This document shows positions 1 through 7,556 of a DNA stretch of 18,213 bases, in pieces. Made by a program: the position numbers and the translations under genes. This DNA comes from an uncultured Collinsella sp. (GTDB lineage: Bacteria; Actinomycetota; Coriobacteriia; Coriobacteriales; Coriobacteriaceae): assembly GCA_900542315.1 (NCBI GenBank), contig UQMV01000040.1, positions 1-18,213 of the forward strand, in the 5' to 3' direction. Position 1 is the first letter of the stretch; the number at the start of each line of letters is the position of its first letter. The notes under the pieces were generated by a model, which worked only from the letters and a program-made list of their open reading frames with translations, did not search any database and was not told where the DNA came from.

Positions 1-48
1 CGACCACCGAGATCTACACTCTTTCCCTACACGACGCTCTTCCGATCT
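1..48 (+). other. Illumina P5/TruSeq adapter contamination
   Basis: These 48 bases match the 3' part of the Illumina universal adapter, ending in the familiar ACACGACGCTCTTCCGATCT that sits directly next to an insert. Genomic sequence starts at 49, inside the polyphosphate kinase reading frame. This is a technical artefact at the end of a contig, not biology. Any reading frame crossing it is spurious. I recognise the adapter from memory; an exact string comparison would settle it. Confidence 0.97.
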
Positions 49-2418
49 GCAAAGCTGCGCAAGCCGCCGCGCGACTTCTCGTACACGCAAAACCGAGAGC
101 TTAGCTGGCTGCGCTTTGACAACCGCGTGCTTGACGAAGCCTTCGACGAAACCGTTCCGTTATTCGAGCGACTAAAGTTCGTCTCGATCTTCGAGTCCAA
201 CCTCGACGAATTCCTTATGGTGCGCGTGGGCGGCCTGTCCGATCTGGCAGAGCTCAAAAAACAGCCTGTCGACAACAAGAGCAATATGACCGCCTCCGAA
301 CAGGTCGATGCTGTCATGGCAGAGCTGCCCGGGCTCCTTACCCGCTGGGAGTCCATCTTTAAGAGCATCGAGGGCAAGCTCGACACCCTGGGCGTTCACC
401 GCGCCCGCATCGATTCGCTTACGCCCGAGGAGCGCACCTTTGTAACCCGCTACTTCCAGGCCTACGTGTCGCCGGTTATCTCACCGTTGGTCATTGACCC
501 GCGCCACCCCTTCCCCAACCTGCGCAACGGCGCGCTCTATCTGGCTTGCGGCCTAGACGGCGTCACTGACGAGGAGAGCCTGCTGGGCCTTATCGAGATT
601 CCCGCCTCGATGAACCGCGTGGTCGAGATCCCCTCGCCCACCGGCACCTACTCCTACATCTTGCTCGAGGACGTCATCCTCGCCTGTCTGGACAGCTGCT
701 TTGGCTCCTATAAGCCGCTGGATCGCGCGCTGATCCGCGTCACTCGCAATGCCGATATCGACCCGGACGGCGAGGGCGTCGAGGAGGAAGAGGATTACCG
801 CCAGCACATGAAGCGCATCCTCAAGAAGCGTCTGCGCCTGCAGCCGGTGGTGCTCGCCGTATCGGGCTCGCTCGAGAAGCCAACGCTCAAGACCATCCGC
901 AAAGCGCTCGAGCTTTCTCGCCGTTCGGTCTTTACCTGCGATATCCCCCTTGATCTGGGCTACGTCTTTGGCATTGAGGGCAAGATTCCCGAGCACCTAC
1001 GCAACGAGCTGCTCTTTACGCCGTTTAAGCCGCAGCCCAACCCCACCATCGACATGTCCCGTTCCATCCGCGAGCAGGTGCTGCAGCACGACAAGCTGCT
1101 CTTTTACCCTTACGAGGCCATGAACCCGTTCTTGGACCTGGTGCACGAAGCAGCCTACGACCCTGAGTGTATCTCGCTGCGCATCACGCTCTACCGCGTG
1201 GCCAAACAAAGCCGCCTGTGCGAGTCGCTCATCGATGCTGCCGAAAACGGCAAAGAGGTCACGGTACTCATGGAGCTCCGCGCCCGCTTTGACGAGCAAA
1301 ACAACATCGAATGGGCCGAACGCCTGGAAGAGGCGGGCTGCACCGTCATCTACGGCTCCGAGGGCTTTAAATGCCACTCAAAGATCTGCCAGCTCACCTA
1401 TCGCGAGGGCATGGCGCTCACCCGGCTCACGCTGTTGGGCACCGGCAACTTTAACGAGAAGACGGCCAAGCTCTACAGCGACTTTATGCTCATGACCGCC
1501 CATCCCGGTATCGGCGAGGACGCCAACCTGTTCTTCCGCAACCTGTCGCTGGGCAACCTGCGCGGCGACTACCGATTCCTGGGCGTGGCGCCCGTGGGCC
1601 TCAAGCCGCTCATCATGCGCGGTCTGGACCGCGAGATTCAACGCGCCCTTGTCGGCGAGCCCGCCCGCGTGTTCTTTAAGCTCAACTCGCTTACCGACCG
1701 CGAGGTCATCGACAAGATTGCCGAGGCATCGTGTGCCGGCGTGCGCGTAGACATGATCATCCGCGGCATCTCGTGCCTCAAGCCGGGTGTTCCGGGCAAG
1801 ACCGAGAACGTGCACGTTCGCTCCATCGTCGGACGCTTTCTGGAGCATGCGCGCGTCTATGCCTTTGGCGTGGACTCGGACATGATCTACCTGAGCTCGG
1901 CAGACATGATGACGCGCAACACCGAACACCGCGTGGAGATCGCCTTCCCCGTGCTCGACCCCACCTGCCGTGCCCTGGTGCACGAGTACATGGGCATGCA
2001 GTTGCACGACAACGTGAAGGCACGCAGTCTGACGAGTGACGGCACCTGGGTTCCCGTGGAGCGTGCAGAGGGTGAGAAACCCTTCAACTCGCAGGAAGCC
2101 CTGCTGGAGCGCGCTTATCGCAACGCCGAGGCCGCGCCCGAGCCCGTCATTGAGGCGAAACCTGCCCCCGAGCCCGAGCCGCAGCCGGTAGCACCCAAGG
2201 TCCAAGAGGTCCAGGCGACCGTCATTGAGCCCGAGCCTGCACCTGCGCCTCAGCCCGAGCCGCAGGCAGCTAAGCCCGCGCCCGAGACGAGTGCCCATCG
2301 CAAGAAGCCCGTTGGCAAGACCAAGGCCATCGAGCGCCATCGCCCCGGTCGCGTGCGCATGGGACTGGGTCTGATCGGCCTAGGCCTTAAGACGCTCATT
2401 ACCGGCAAGACAAAATAG
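49..2418 (+). CDS. ppk1: Polyphosphate kinase 1, 5'-truncated at the contig end
   Basis: Makes inorganic polyphosphate reversibly from ATP in the cytoplasm or at the membrane. The frame is open from base 49, and its first codons encode NRELSWLRFDNRVLDEA, the conserved N-terminal block of PPK1. The GTG at 127 lies inside this block and is not the start; the true start is missing, probably only a few to some tens of codons upstream. The two active-site histidines are visible: the phospho-acceptor-type His in CHSKICQL (codon 1375-1377) and the second in EHARVYAFG (codon 1846-1848), followed by YLSSADMMTRN. 789 residues remain, against about 690-740 for a usual PPK1. The excess is a C-terminal tail: about 50 residues rich in Pro, Glu and Ala (2131-2289), then a basic, Gly/Leu-containing end (2290-2415). 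A terminator follows 10 nt after the stop. Family assignment is firm; the role of the tail is unknown. Confidence 0.96.
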   Translation, partial: AKLRKPPRDFSYTQNRELSWLRFDNRVLDEAFDETVPLFERLKFVSIFESNLDEFLMVRVGGLSDLAELKKQPVDNKSNMTASEQVDAVMAELPGLLTRWESIFKSIEGKLDTLGVHRARIDSLTPEERTFVTRYFQAYVSPVISPLVIDPRHPFPNLRNGALYLACGLDGVTDEESLLGLIEIPASMNRVVEIPSPTGTYSYILLEDVILACLDSCFGSYKPLDRALIRVTRNADIDPDGEGVEEEEDYRQHMKRILKKRLRLQPVVLAVSGSLEKPTLKTIRKALELSRRSVFTCDIPLDLGYVFGIEGKIPEHLRNELLFTPFKPQPNPTIDMSRSIREQVLQHDKLLFYPYEAMNPFLDLVHEAAYDPECISLRITLYRVAKQSRLCESLIDAAENGKEVTVLMELRARFDEQNNIEWAERLEEAGCTVIYGSEGFKCHSKICQLTYREGMALTRLTLLGTGNFNEKTAKLYSDFMLMTAHPGIGEDANLFFRNLSLGNLRGDYRFLGVAPVGLKPLIMRGLDREIQRALVGEPARVFFKLNSLTDREVIDKIAEASCAGVRVDMIIRGISCLKPGVPGKTENVHVRSIVGRFLEHARVYAFGVDSDMIYLSSADMMTRNTEHRVEIAFPVLDPTCRALVHEYMGMQLHDNVKARSLTSDGTWVPVERAEGEKPFNSQEALLERAYRNAEAAPEPVIEAKPAPEPEPQPVAPKVQEVQATVIEPEPAPAPQPEPQAAKPAPETSAHRKKPVGKTKAIERHRPGRVRMGLGLIGLGLKTLITGKTK

Positions 2419-2428
2419 ACGTTTGTAG

Positions 2429-2472
2429 AAGCGCCCCGTATTTGAGGAATGCCCCAGATACGGGGCGCTTTT
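2429..2472 (+). terminator. Rho-independent terminator after ppk1
   Basis: A perfect 12-bp stem (AAGCGCCCCGTA at 2429-2440 with its complement at 2459-2470) encloses an 18-nt loop and ends in TTTT (2469-2472). It begins 10 nt after the ppk1 stop codon. It separates ppk1 from the methyltransferase gene downstream. Confidence 0.85.
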
Positions 2473-2519
2473 CCCTGCTACCATGGTTGCGGACAAAACC
2501 GCGAATGACAGGCAGGAAT

Positions 2520-3833
2520 ATGAAGCTCACCATAGAATCGATGACCTACGGCGCCGACGGTCTGGCACATGCCGACAACGGCAAGGCCGTCTTTGTGCAA
2601 GGCGCCGTGGCGGGCGACACCGTCGAAGCCGAGATCGTGCAGGACGGCAAGTCGTTTATGCGCGCCCGCACGACCGAGATTCTGGAGCCGAGCCCCGATC
2701 GCATTCAGCCTCCCTGCCCCTTCGTGGGCATCTGCGGCGGTTGTTCGTGGGGCAACCTCTCGCGCACCGCTCAGCTTGCCGCCAAAGAGCAAAACCTGCG
2801 CTCCACGCTCGAGCGCATTGGCAAGTTCACCCCCGACCAGGTCAACGAACTTGTCCAGCCTATCCGCCACACCAAGGACGACTGGGGCTACCGCAATAAG
2901 ATTGAGCTGGAGCCCACCCTCGTTAACGGACGCGTGCGTCTTGGCATGCACGGCGTCGATCCCAGCAAGATCGTGACCGTCGATTCGTGCCCGCTGTTCG
3001 ATAAGCGTTTTCCCAAGGCGCTCAAATCGGTCGTCGGCGCGCTCAACTATCTGAGCGGCAGCCACGACCTGGGTCTGGAGCGCGTTGGCATTCGCGCTTC
3101 GCGTCGCACCAAGGCACTCGAGGTCGCGCTTTGGACGTCCACAGGCTCCTTCCCGCGCACGCAGGTCTCGCGTGTGCTGGCAGACGCCGCACACCCCACG
3201 AGCGTGGTGCGCGTCATGAGCAAGGGCGAAAAGAAAGCCCGCCGTGTCTCCAAAGTCGAGATGCTCGCCGGCGAGGGCTCGTGGACCGAGAATATCGCCG
3301 AAGGCCAGATGCGCTTATCTGCCCCGTCGTTTTTCCAGGTCAACACCAAGGGCGCCGAGATTTTGATCGAGCTCGTCATGGACGCCCTCGACCCGCAGGA
3401 AGACGAGCTGGCCGTGGACCTGTACTGCGGCGCCGGCACCTTTACCCTGCCGCTCGCCCGCCGCTGCGACTTTGTTGCCGCCGTCGAGGCCTACGGTCCG
3501 GCCGTGCGCGACCTGCGCCGTAACCTCGAGATCAACAAACTCGACAACGTCGACGTCATCGGTGGCGATGCCGTGCGCGAGTTCCCCGACCAGGATGCCG
3601 ACGTCTTGGTGGTCGACCCGCCGCGCGCAGGCCTCGCCCCCGAGGCGATCGACCTTATCGCCAGCACGAGTGCTCGCGATGTCGCCTACGTGAGCTGCGA
3701 CCCGGCCACCCTGGCGCGCGATCTCAAACGCTTTGTCGAAGAAGGCACCTTCTCCCCCGTAAAGATCACGCCAGTCGACCTATTCCCGCAAACCTTCCAC
3801 TGCGAGACCGTCGTCCACCTTAGGCGCAACTAG
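2520..3833 (+). CDS. rlmD: 23S rRNA (uracil-5-)-methyltransferase, RumA/RlmD type
   Basis: A SAM-dependent methyltransferase of the TrmA/RumA family that methylates C5 of a uracil in 23S rRNA. The start chosen is ATG 2520, preceded by AGGCAGGAAT. It begins with the TRAM-like segment (MKLTIESMTYGADGLAHAD). In-frame upstream starts (ATG 2505, TTG 2442) have no ribosome binding site, and the latter lies within the ppk1 terminator. The product is 437 residues, normal for the family. The 4Fe-4S ligands are C66, C72, C75 and C157 (C-x5-C-x2-C, then CPLF), nearly the same numbering as E. coli RumA. The SAM site is LYCGAGTFTLPLA, followed by VVDPPRAGL. The catalytic Cys is C393 in YVSCDPATLARDL, and the general base is probably E429 in HCETVVHL. 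Which uracil is methylated (1939, 747 or both, as in RlmCD) cannot be told from this. Confidence 0.92.
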   Translation: MKLTIESMTYGADGLAHADNGKAVFVQGAVAGDTVEAEIVQDGKSFMRARTTEILEPSPDRIQPPCPFVGICGGCSWGNLSRTAQLAAKEQNLRSTLERIGKFTPDQVNELVQPIRHTKDDWGYRNKIELEPTLVNGRVRLGMHGVDPSKIVTVDSCPLFDKRFPKALKSVVGALNYLSGSHDLGLERVGIRASRRTKALEVALWTSTGSFPRTQVSRVLADAAHPTSVVRVMSKGEKKARRVSKVEMLAGEGSWTENIAEGQMRLSAPSFFQVNTKGAEILIELVMDALDPQEDELAVDLYCGAGTFTLPLARRCDFVAAVEAYGPAVRDLRRNLEINKLDNVDVIGGDAVREFPDQDADVLVVDPPRAGLAPEAIDLIASTSARDVAYVSCDPATLARDLKRFVEEGTFSPVKITPVDLFPQTFHCETVVHLRRN

Positions 3834-3874
3834 CCACTTAATCATTGCTCAGAAAAATCATTAGGAAATCGAGC

Positions 3875-3903
3875 GTGGCAAGCGGAGGTCTTCGGGGTAT
3901 AAG
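3875..3903 (+). promoter_or_regulatory. Candidate promoter of the DJ-1/maf operon
   Basis: TATAAG (3898-3903) is a good -10 candidate, with GTGGCA (3875-3880, 4 of 6 matches to TTGACA) 17 bp upstream. It lies 36 nt before the DJ-1 start codon and follows the methyltransferase stop with no hairpin between. It is a match to the housekeeping sigma consensus only, not proof. Confidence 0.4.
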
Positions 3904-3939
3904 ACGGCTAATTGTATGCCGCCTATGAAAGGAACCCTC

Positions 3940-4482
3940 ATGCCCAGCGTTGCCGTTCTCGCCGCCGATGGCTTTGAAACTATTGAATGCTTGACCATGG
4001 TCGATGTCATGCGTCGCGGCGGCGTGCGCGCCACGCTCGTCTCGATCATGCCCACGCGTGAGGTCGTAAGCTCGCTGCAGATCCCCGTGACCTGCGATGC
4101 GCTCTTTGATGAGATCGACTTTGACGAGTACGACTGCGTCGTGCTACCCGGCGGCCTACCCGGTGCTACCAACCTGCGCGCCGATCAGCGCGTCTGCGAC
4201 GTGGTCTGCGAGTTCGCCGCGACCAAGCACGTCGCCGCCATCTGCGCCGCCCCGTTTATCCTGGGCGAGCTCGACCTGCTCGAGGGGCGCCACGCCACGT
4301 GCTTCCCCGGCTTTGAGAAGAGCTTCCCCGAGGGCGCCTACACCGGCGATAAGGTCACGCACGACGGCAACATCATCACTGCCAGCGGCATGGCCCAATC
4401 CCTCCCCTTTGCGCTTGAGCTGCTGCGCACGCTCGCCGGCGACAAGGCTGTCGAGAAAGTCGCCGAGGGCATTCAGCTATGA
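3940..4482 (+). CDS. DJ-1/PfpI (ThiJ/YajL-type) family protein
   Basis: A flavodoxin-like single-domain protein of the DJ-1 superfamily, 180 residues, the usual length for YajL/DJ-1. The start is ATG 3940, with AAAGGA six bases upstream; the ATGs at 3916 and 3925 lie at or before this ribosome binding site. The nucleophile-elbow cysteine is C102 in AAICAAPFILGELDLL, and the conserved acidic partner is probably E13 in DGFETIE, followed by VDVMRRGG as in human DJ-1. PGFEKSFPEGAYTGDKV is also typical of this subgroup. Family members are reported as chaperones, deglycases or glyoxalases; the sequence does not decide between these. Its stop overlaps the maf start (ATGA), so the two are translationally coupled. 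A role in oxidative or carbonyl stress is inference. Confidence 0.88.
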   Translation: MPSVAVLAADGFETIECLTMVDVMRRGGVRATLVSIMPTREVVSSLQIPVTCDALFDEIDFDEYDCVVLPGGLPGATNLRADQRVCDVVCEFAATKHVAAICAAPFILGELDLLEGRHATCFPGFEKSFPEGAYTGDKVTHDGNIITASGMAQSLPFALELLRTLAGDKAVEKVAEGIQL

Positions 4483-5060
4483 TTTTGGCTTCGCAATCAC
4501 CGCGCCGCATCGAGTTGATGCGCGAGGCGGACTATGACATTCGCATCATTCCTGCCGATATCGACGAAACGCCGTTTGATGGCGAGGCCCCGCTTACGCT
4601 CGTTGAACGCTTAGCACGCGCAAAAGCCGCCGCCGTTGCCGCCGAGCATGCCGAGCCCAATGAGCTGACGGTCGCGGCCGACACCATCGTCACCTTTGAC
4701 GGCAAGATTCTGGGCAAGCCGGCAACCGAGGACGAGGCGCGCACCATGCTCCGTGAGCTTTCGGGCCGCACGCACCAGGTCGCAACCGGCGTCTGCATCG
4801 TTAAGGCAGGCGATACGGCCGCCCCGCATGCCGCCGAAAGCCTGTCCTTTGTCGATGTGACCGACGTGACGTTCTACGAGCTCAGCGACGAGCAGATCGA
4901 GCACTACGTCGCCTCGGGTGAGCCCATGGACAAGGCCGGCGCCTACGGCATTCAGGGCACAGGCGGACGCATGCTCGTGCACGATATTTCGGGCGACTTC
5001 TATAACGTGGTTGGCCTACCCATCGCCCGCGTCGCGCGCGCGATTCAAAAACTCTCGTAA
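4479..5060 (+). CDS. maf: Maf-family nucleoside triphosphate pyrophosphatase
   Basis: A house-cleaning enzyme that hydrolyses nucleoside triphosphates (dTTP, UTP or modified nucleotides) to the monophosphate and pyrophosphate. It has the Maf signature ILASQSPRRIELM at the N terminus, AADTIVTFDGKILGKP with the likely catalytic D68, and the C-terminal block GEPMDKAGAYGIQGTGG. 193 residues is normal. It starts within the stop of the DJ-1 gene (4-nt ATGA overlap), so it depends on that gene for transcription and probably for translation. The specificity class (dTTP/UTP or m7GTP) was not assigned. Confidence 0.93.
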   Translation: MILASQSPRRIELMREADYDIRIIPADIDETPFDGEAPLTLVERLARAKAAAVAAEHAEPNELTVAADTIVTFDGKILGKPATEDEARTMLRELSGRTHQVATGVCIVKAGDTAAPHAAESLSFVDVTDVTFYELSDEQIEHYVASGEPMDKAGAYGIQGTGGRMLVHDISGDFYNVVGLPIARVARAIQKLS

Positions 5061-5068
5061 TTGCATCT

Positions 5069-5100
5069 GGCGCTGGGTATTCCCCAGCGCCTACAATTTT
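5069..5100 (+). terminator. Hairpin after maf, probable weak terminator
   Basis: A 9-bp perfect GC-rich stem (GGCGCTGGG at 5069-5077 with 5083-5091) and 5-nt loop starts 8 nt after the maf stop. TTTT follows only at 5097-5100, five bases beyond the stem, so termination may be partial. Confidence 0.55.
5092..5097 (+). promoter_or_regulatory. Candidate -10 element for the P1 peptidase gene
   Basis: TACAAT differs from TATAAT at one position and lies 64 nt before the peptidase start codon. No convincing -35 is visible because the preceding bases form the maf terminator stem. Low confidence. Confidence 0.25.
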
Positions 5101-5161
5101 GGCGTACCGTACGGATCCCGACCGGGCACAAGGCGCGGCGGAAAACCGATAGGAGTTAAAC

Positions 5162-6163
5162 ATGGATACACTGCTCGGGGCCATTGACGTCTGCGATGTC
5201 GATGGCTTTTGCTATGGCAACTATACGGACGAGGAGGCCGGCACCGGTTGCACCGTAATCGTGGCGCCCGAGGGCGCCACCGGCGGCGTTGACGTTCGCG
5301 GCGGTGCCCCGGCATCGCGCGAAACCGACCTGCTGCGACCCGAGAACACCGTCGACAAGGTCCACGCCGTCTGCCTTTCGGGCGGATCGGCCTTTGGCCT
5401 CGAGGCTGCAAGCGGCGTCGCCCGCGAGCTCGAGAGCCGCGGCATCGGCCTTCCCGTCGGCCCCACGCAGGTGCCTATCGTGTGCTCCAGCTGCATCTTC
5501 GACCTCGCCTTTGGCGACCCCACCGTGCGCCCCGACATTGAGGCCGGCATCGCCGCCGTGCGTGAAGCACTCGACCACACCCCCACCAAGCTCGAACAGG
5601 GCAACGTAGGCGCCGGCACGGGCGCTACCGTGGGTAAGCTCATGGGGCCCACCACCTGCATGAAGGCCGGCCTTGGCGCTGCCGCCGTGGCGCTCGGTCC
5701 CGTTAAGGTAGGCGCCGTGGTTTCAGTCAACGCCTGCGGCAACGTGGTCGACCCCTTCACCGGCGAGTGGGTCGCCGGCATGCGCGCCGCCGCCGATAGC
5801 GACCAGATTATCGACATGGAACTCGCAGCCTTTGCCGCCGCCGGATCCATGCAGATGCCGCTCGACCGCACCAACACCACCATCAGCTGCATCGTCACCA
5901 ACGTGGAACTCACTAAGGCACAAGCCACCAAGGTCTCCCAGATGGCCGCAGACGCCTACGCACACGCCATCCGCCCCACACACACCACCAACGACGGCGA
6001 CACCATCTACACCCTCGCCAGCGGCAAACTGGACGCCCAGGCAAGCGCCGCCATTCCCCTAGACCTGCTGGGCATGCTCGCCGTAAAGGCCTTGGAAACC
6101 GCCATCGTAAACGGAGCAAAAACCGCCAAAACCTCCCACGGCATCCCCGGCGCCGCGAAGTAG
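5162..6163 (+). CDS. P1 (S58/DmpA-like) family autoprocessing peptidase
   Basis: An Ntn-hydrolase-like aminopeptidase of the P1/S58 family, related to DmpA, BapA and Mycobacterium tuberculosis Rv1333. The start ATG is preceded by AGGAG at a six-base spacing. Family landmarks: GTGCTVIVAPEGATGGVDVRGGAP near the N terminus (read as GTGCTVIV then GATGGVDVRGGAP), CLSGGSAFGLEAASGV in the middle, and GNVGAGTGATVGKLMG. The predicted self-cleavage site is N238-T239 in NTTISCIVTN, giving an alpha chain of 238 and a beta chain of 95 residues with Thr as the new N-terminal nucleophile. 333 residues is normal. No signal peptide is evident, so it is probably cytoplasmic. Substrate unknown. It is followed 12 nt after the stop by a nested inverted repeat. 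Confidence 0.9.
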   Translation: MDTLLGAIDVCDVDGFCYGNYTDEEAGTGCTVIVAPEGATGGVDVRGGAPASRETDLLRPENTVDKVHAVCLSGGSAFGLEAASGVARELESRGIGLPVGPTQVPIVCSSCIFDLAFGDPTVRPDIEAGIAAVREALDHTPTKLEQGNVGAGTGATVGKLMGPTTCMKAGLGAAAVALGPVKVGAVVSVNACGNVVDPFTGEWVAGMRAAADSDQIIDMELAAFAAAGSMQMPLDRTNTTISCIVTNVELTKAQATKVSQMAADAYAHAIRPTHTTNDGDTIYTLASGKLDAQASAAIPLDLLGMLAVKALETAIVNGAKTAKTSHGIPGAAK

Positions 6164-6175
6164 CCTAACCTGACC

Positions 6176-6300
6176 GGTTGCCCGGTGGGGCTTGGTTATG
6201 TTTGCTGCTCTACAGTCCTGGCTCGCACGAAGAGCACATTAAGTGCTCTTCGGCTCGTGCGGAACTCGCGACAAACATAACCAAGCCCCACCGGGCAACC
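6176..6300 (+). repeat. Nested inverted repeat A: candidate 3'-UTR structured RNA element
   Basis: Perfect 29-bp outer arms (6176-6204 and 6272-6300), starting 12 nt after the peptidase stop. Inside, on the + strand: a CTGC/GCGA short helix after one mismatch, ACAGTCCTG (6212-6220), an inner stem (AGAGCAC 6231-6237 with GTGCTCT 6243-6249, plus GCACGA with TCGTGC), then CGTGCGGAACTCG (6256-6268). AGTCC (6214-6218) can pair with GGAACT (6261-6266), leaving one bulged A. No T-tract follows, so it is not a standard terminator. Element B shares the core on the opposite strand and C shares part of it. Sequence 6303-6393 after it shows nothing I can identify. Confidence 0.8.
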
Positions 6301-6393
6301 TACCAACCAGCTTCTTTTCAGCCCAGGCCCCTGTGTACCGCGCGTCAAAGATTTTCAAATTCTGTAGCCTGACATTAAGCTGGACATAGCAGA

Positions 6394-6502
6394 GGACCCC
6401 TGGTCCTTAACTTGATACGAGTTCCGCACGCAAAGGAGGCGCCAGTGGCGCCTCCGTCTTGCGCAGGACTGTTCGAAGTAGCAAGTTAAGGACCAGGGGT
6501 CC
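6394..6502 (-). repeat. Nested inverted repeat B: same family as A, minus orientation
   Basis: Perfect 21-bp outer arms (6394-6414 and 6482-6502), unrelated in sequence to those of A. Read on the minus strand it starts 22 nt after the glycosyltransferase stop and contains ACAGTCCTG (complement of 6465-6473 region), an inner 9-bp hairpin (GGAGGCGCC 6435-6443 with GGCGCCTCC 6447-6455), and CGTGCGGAACTCG, identical over 13 bases to A. AGTCC (complement of 6466-6470) again pairs with GGAACT (complement of 6420-6425) with one bulged A, and the 3' side is 5 nt from the outer stem as in A. No T-tract follows. Confidence 0.8.
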
Positions 6503-6524
6503 CCGTTACCCGAGCGTTTCTGTG

Positions 6525-7556
6525 CTAGTTGAATTTGAAGATCTTTGAGGCAAGACGGTATAGGCCGAGTGTGGTTTTGTCTCCGGCCCGTCCGCGCAGG
6601 TTGGTGAAGAACCCGACCACGCCGTAGCGGGCACGACGATACATGCGCTCGTCGTAGGCCTTCAAATCATTCCACAGCGTCTTTAGGCGCTCGTCGGCGC
6701 AATCTTCCTCGGAAAGCTTGGTGAGCACCGAGCAGATCGCCATCATCATGGTGAAATAGCCCATCATGTACGAACGCAGGCGCGACGACTCGACATCGCT
6801 GTACAGGTGGTACGACTCCATCATGATGCGCGTCACACGGAACTGCTGGTCCAGACGCTTGACCATCGTGGCCTCGTTGACACTCTGGCCCTCGCGACCG
6901 ATAAAGTAGCGATAGAGGTCGATGTCGGCGTAGTACATGGTCTTACAACGCGGCAGCGGCACGTAGGCGTAGATGTTGTCCACATAGAACGTGTGCGGCG
7001 GCATGGGAAGGTTGGACTCGCGCAGCACATCCGTGCGATAGCACAGGCTGTGCATGAGTAGGTTCTGGTCCAGGCGGAAATGACCGATCTGATCCCAGGA
7101 AAAGATCTTTTTGCGCGGCAGGGCAAATTTGTAGCCAATAGCGGTATGCGTTCCCTCGTAAACCTTCTCGTACACGTAGTTCGAGATAAACAGGTCAACG
7201 CGCTGATCGCGCTCTTCAAAGCCACGCAGAATCGACAGCATAGTCGAAAGAGCCGCAGCATCGAGCCAGTCGTCCGAGTCGACGACCTTGTAGTAGGTGC
7301 CCTGCGCCTCGCGCAGACCCGAAAGGACGGCAATACCGTGACCGCCATTCTCCTGGTGCACCGCGCGGATGATTCCAGGATAACGGGCCTCCCACTCGTC
7401 GGCCTTGGCGGCCGTCTCGTCCTTGGAGCCGTCGTCCACCACGATAATCTCGATATCGGTGGCGTAATTGCTCCCCTCCAAGATGGAGGTGATGCAATGG
7501 TCCATATCCTTGGCGGCGTTATACGAGGGAATACCGAATGTTATGACTTTATGCAT
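6525..7556 (-). CDS. Family 2 glycosyltransferase
   Basis: A GT-A fold, inverting sugar-nucleotide transferase, cytoplasmic or membrane-associated. From the chosen start the N-terminal domain reads FGIPSYNAAK, IIVVDDGSKDET (D41, D42, nucleotide binding), QENGGHG and VVDSDDWLD, the last being the metal-binding DxD-type motif (residues 93-96). The C-terminal half is rich in Arg, Tyr and Met and lacks obvious membrane spans. Start ATG 7556 (343 residues) is preferred because the GT2 strand begins right after it; ATG 7574 would add six residues. Neither has a clear ribosome binding site: the gene overlaps the end of glf by 8 nt and is probably translated by coupling. Pairing with UDP-galactopyranose mutase suggests a galactofuranosyl transferase, but this is inferred from context only. 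Confidence 0.87.
   Translation of the reverse strand: MHKVITFGIPSYNAAKDMDHCITSILEGSNYATDIEIIVVDDGSKDETAAKADEWEARYPGIIRAVHQENGGHGIAVLSGLREAQGTYYKVVDSDDWLDAAALSTMLSILRGFEERDQRVDLFISNYVYEKVYEGTHTAIGYKFALPRKKIFSWDQIGHFRLDQNLLMHSLCYRTDVLRESNLPMPPHTFYVDNIYAYVPLPRCKTMYYADIDLYRYFIGREGQSVNEATMVKRLDQQFRVTRIMMESYHLYSDVESSRLRSYMMGYFTMMMAICSVLTKLSEEDCADERLKTLWNDLKAYDERMYRRARYGVVGFFTNLRGRAGDKTTLGLYRLASKIFKFN

Noticed and set aside
127..2418. GTG 127 as the start of polyphosphate kinase.
   Set aside because: Upstream in-frame codons encode the conserved NRELSWL block of PPK1; the real start is beyond the adapter junction.
3840..3863. Direct repeat AATCATT (3840-3846 and 3856-3862) after the methyltransferase gene.
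   Set aside because: Seven-base repeat with no symmetry or hairpin; within chance expectation for AT-rich intergenic sequence.
6176..6502. A and B as arms of an insertion sequence or CRISPR-like array.
   Set aside because: No transposase frame, no target-site duplication, no regular short repeats with unique spacers.
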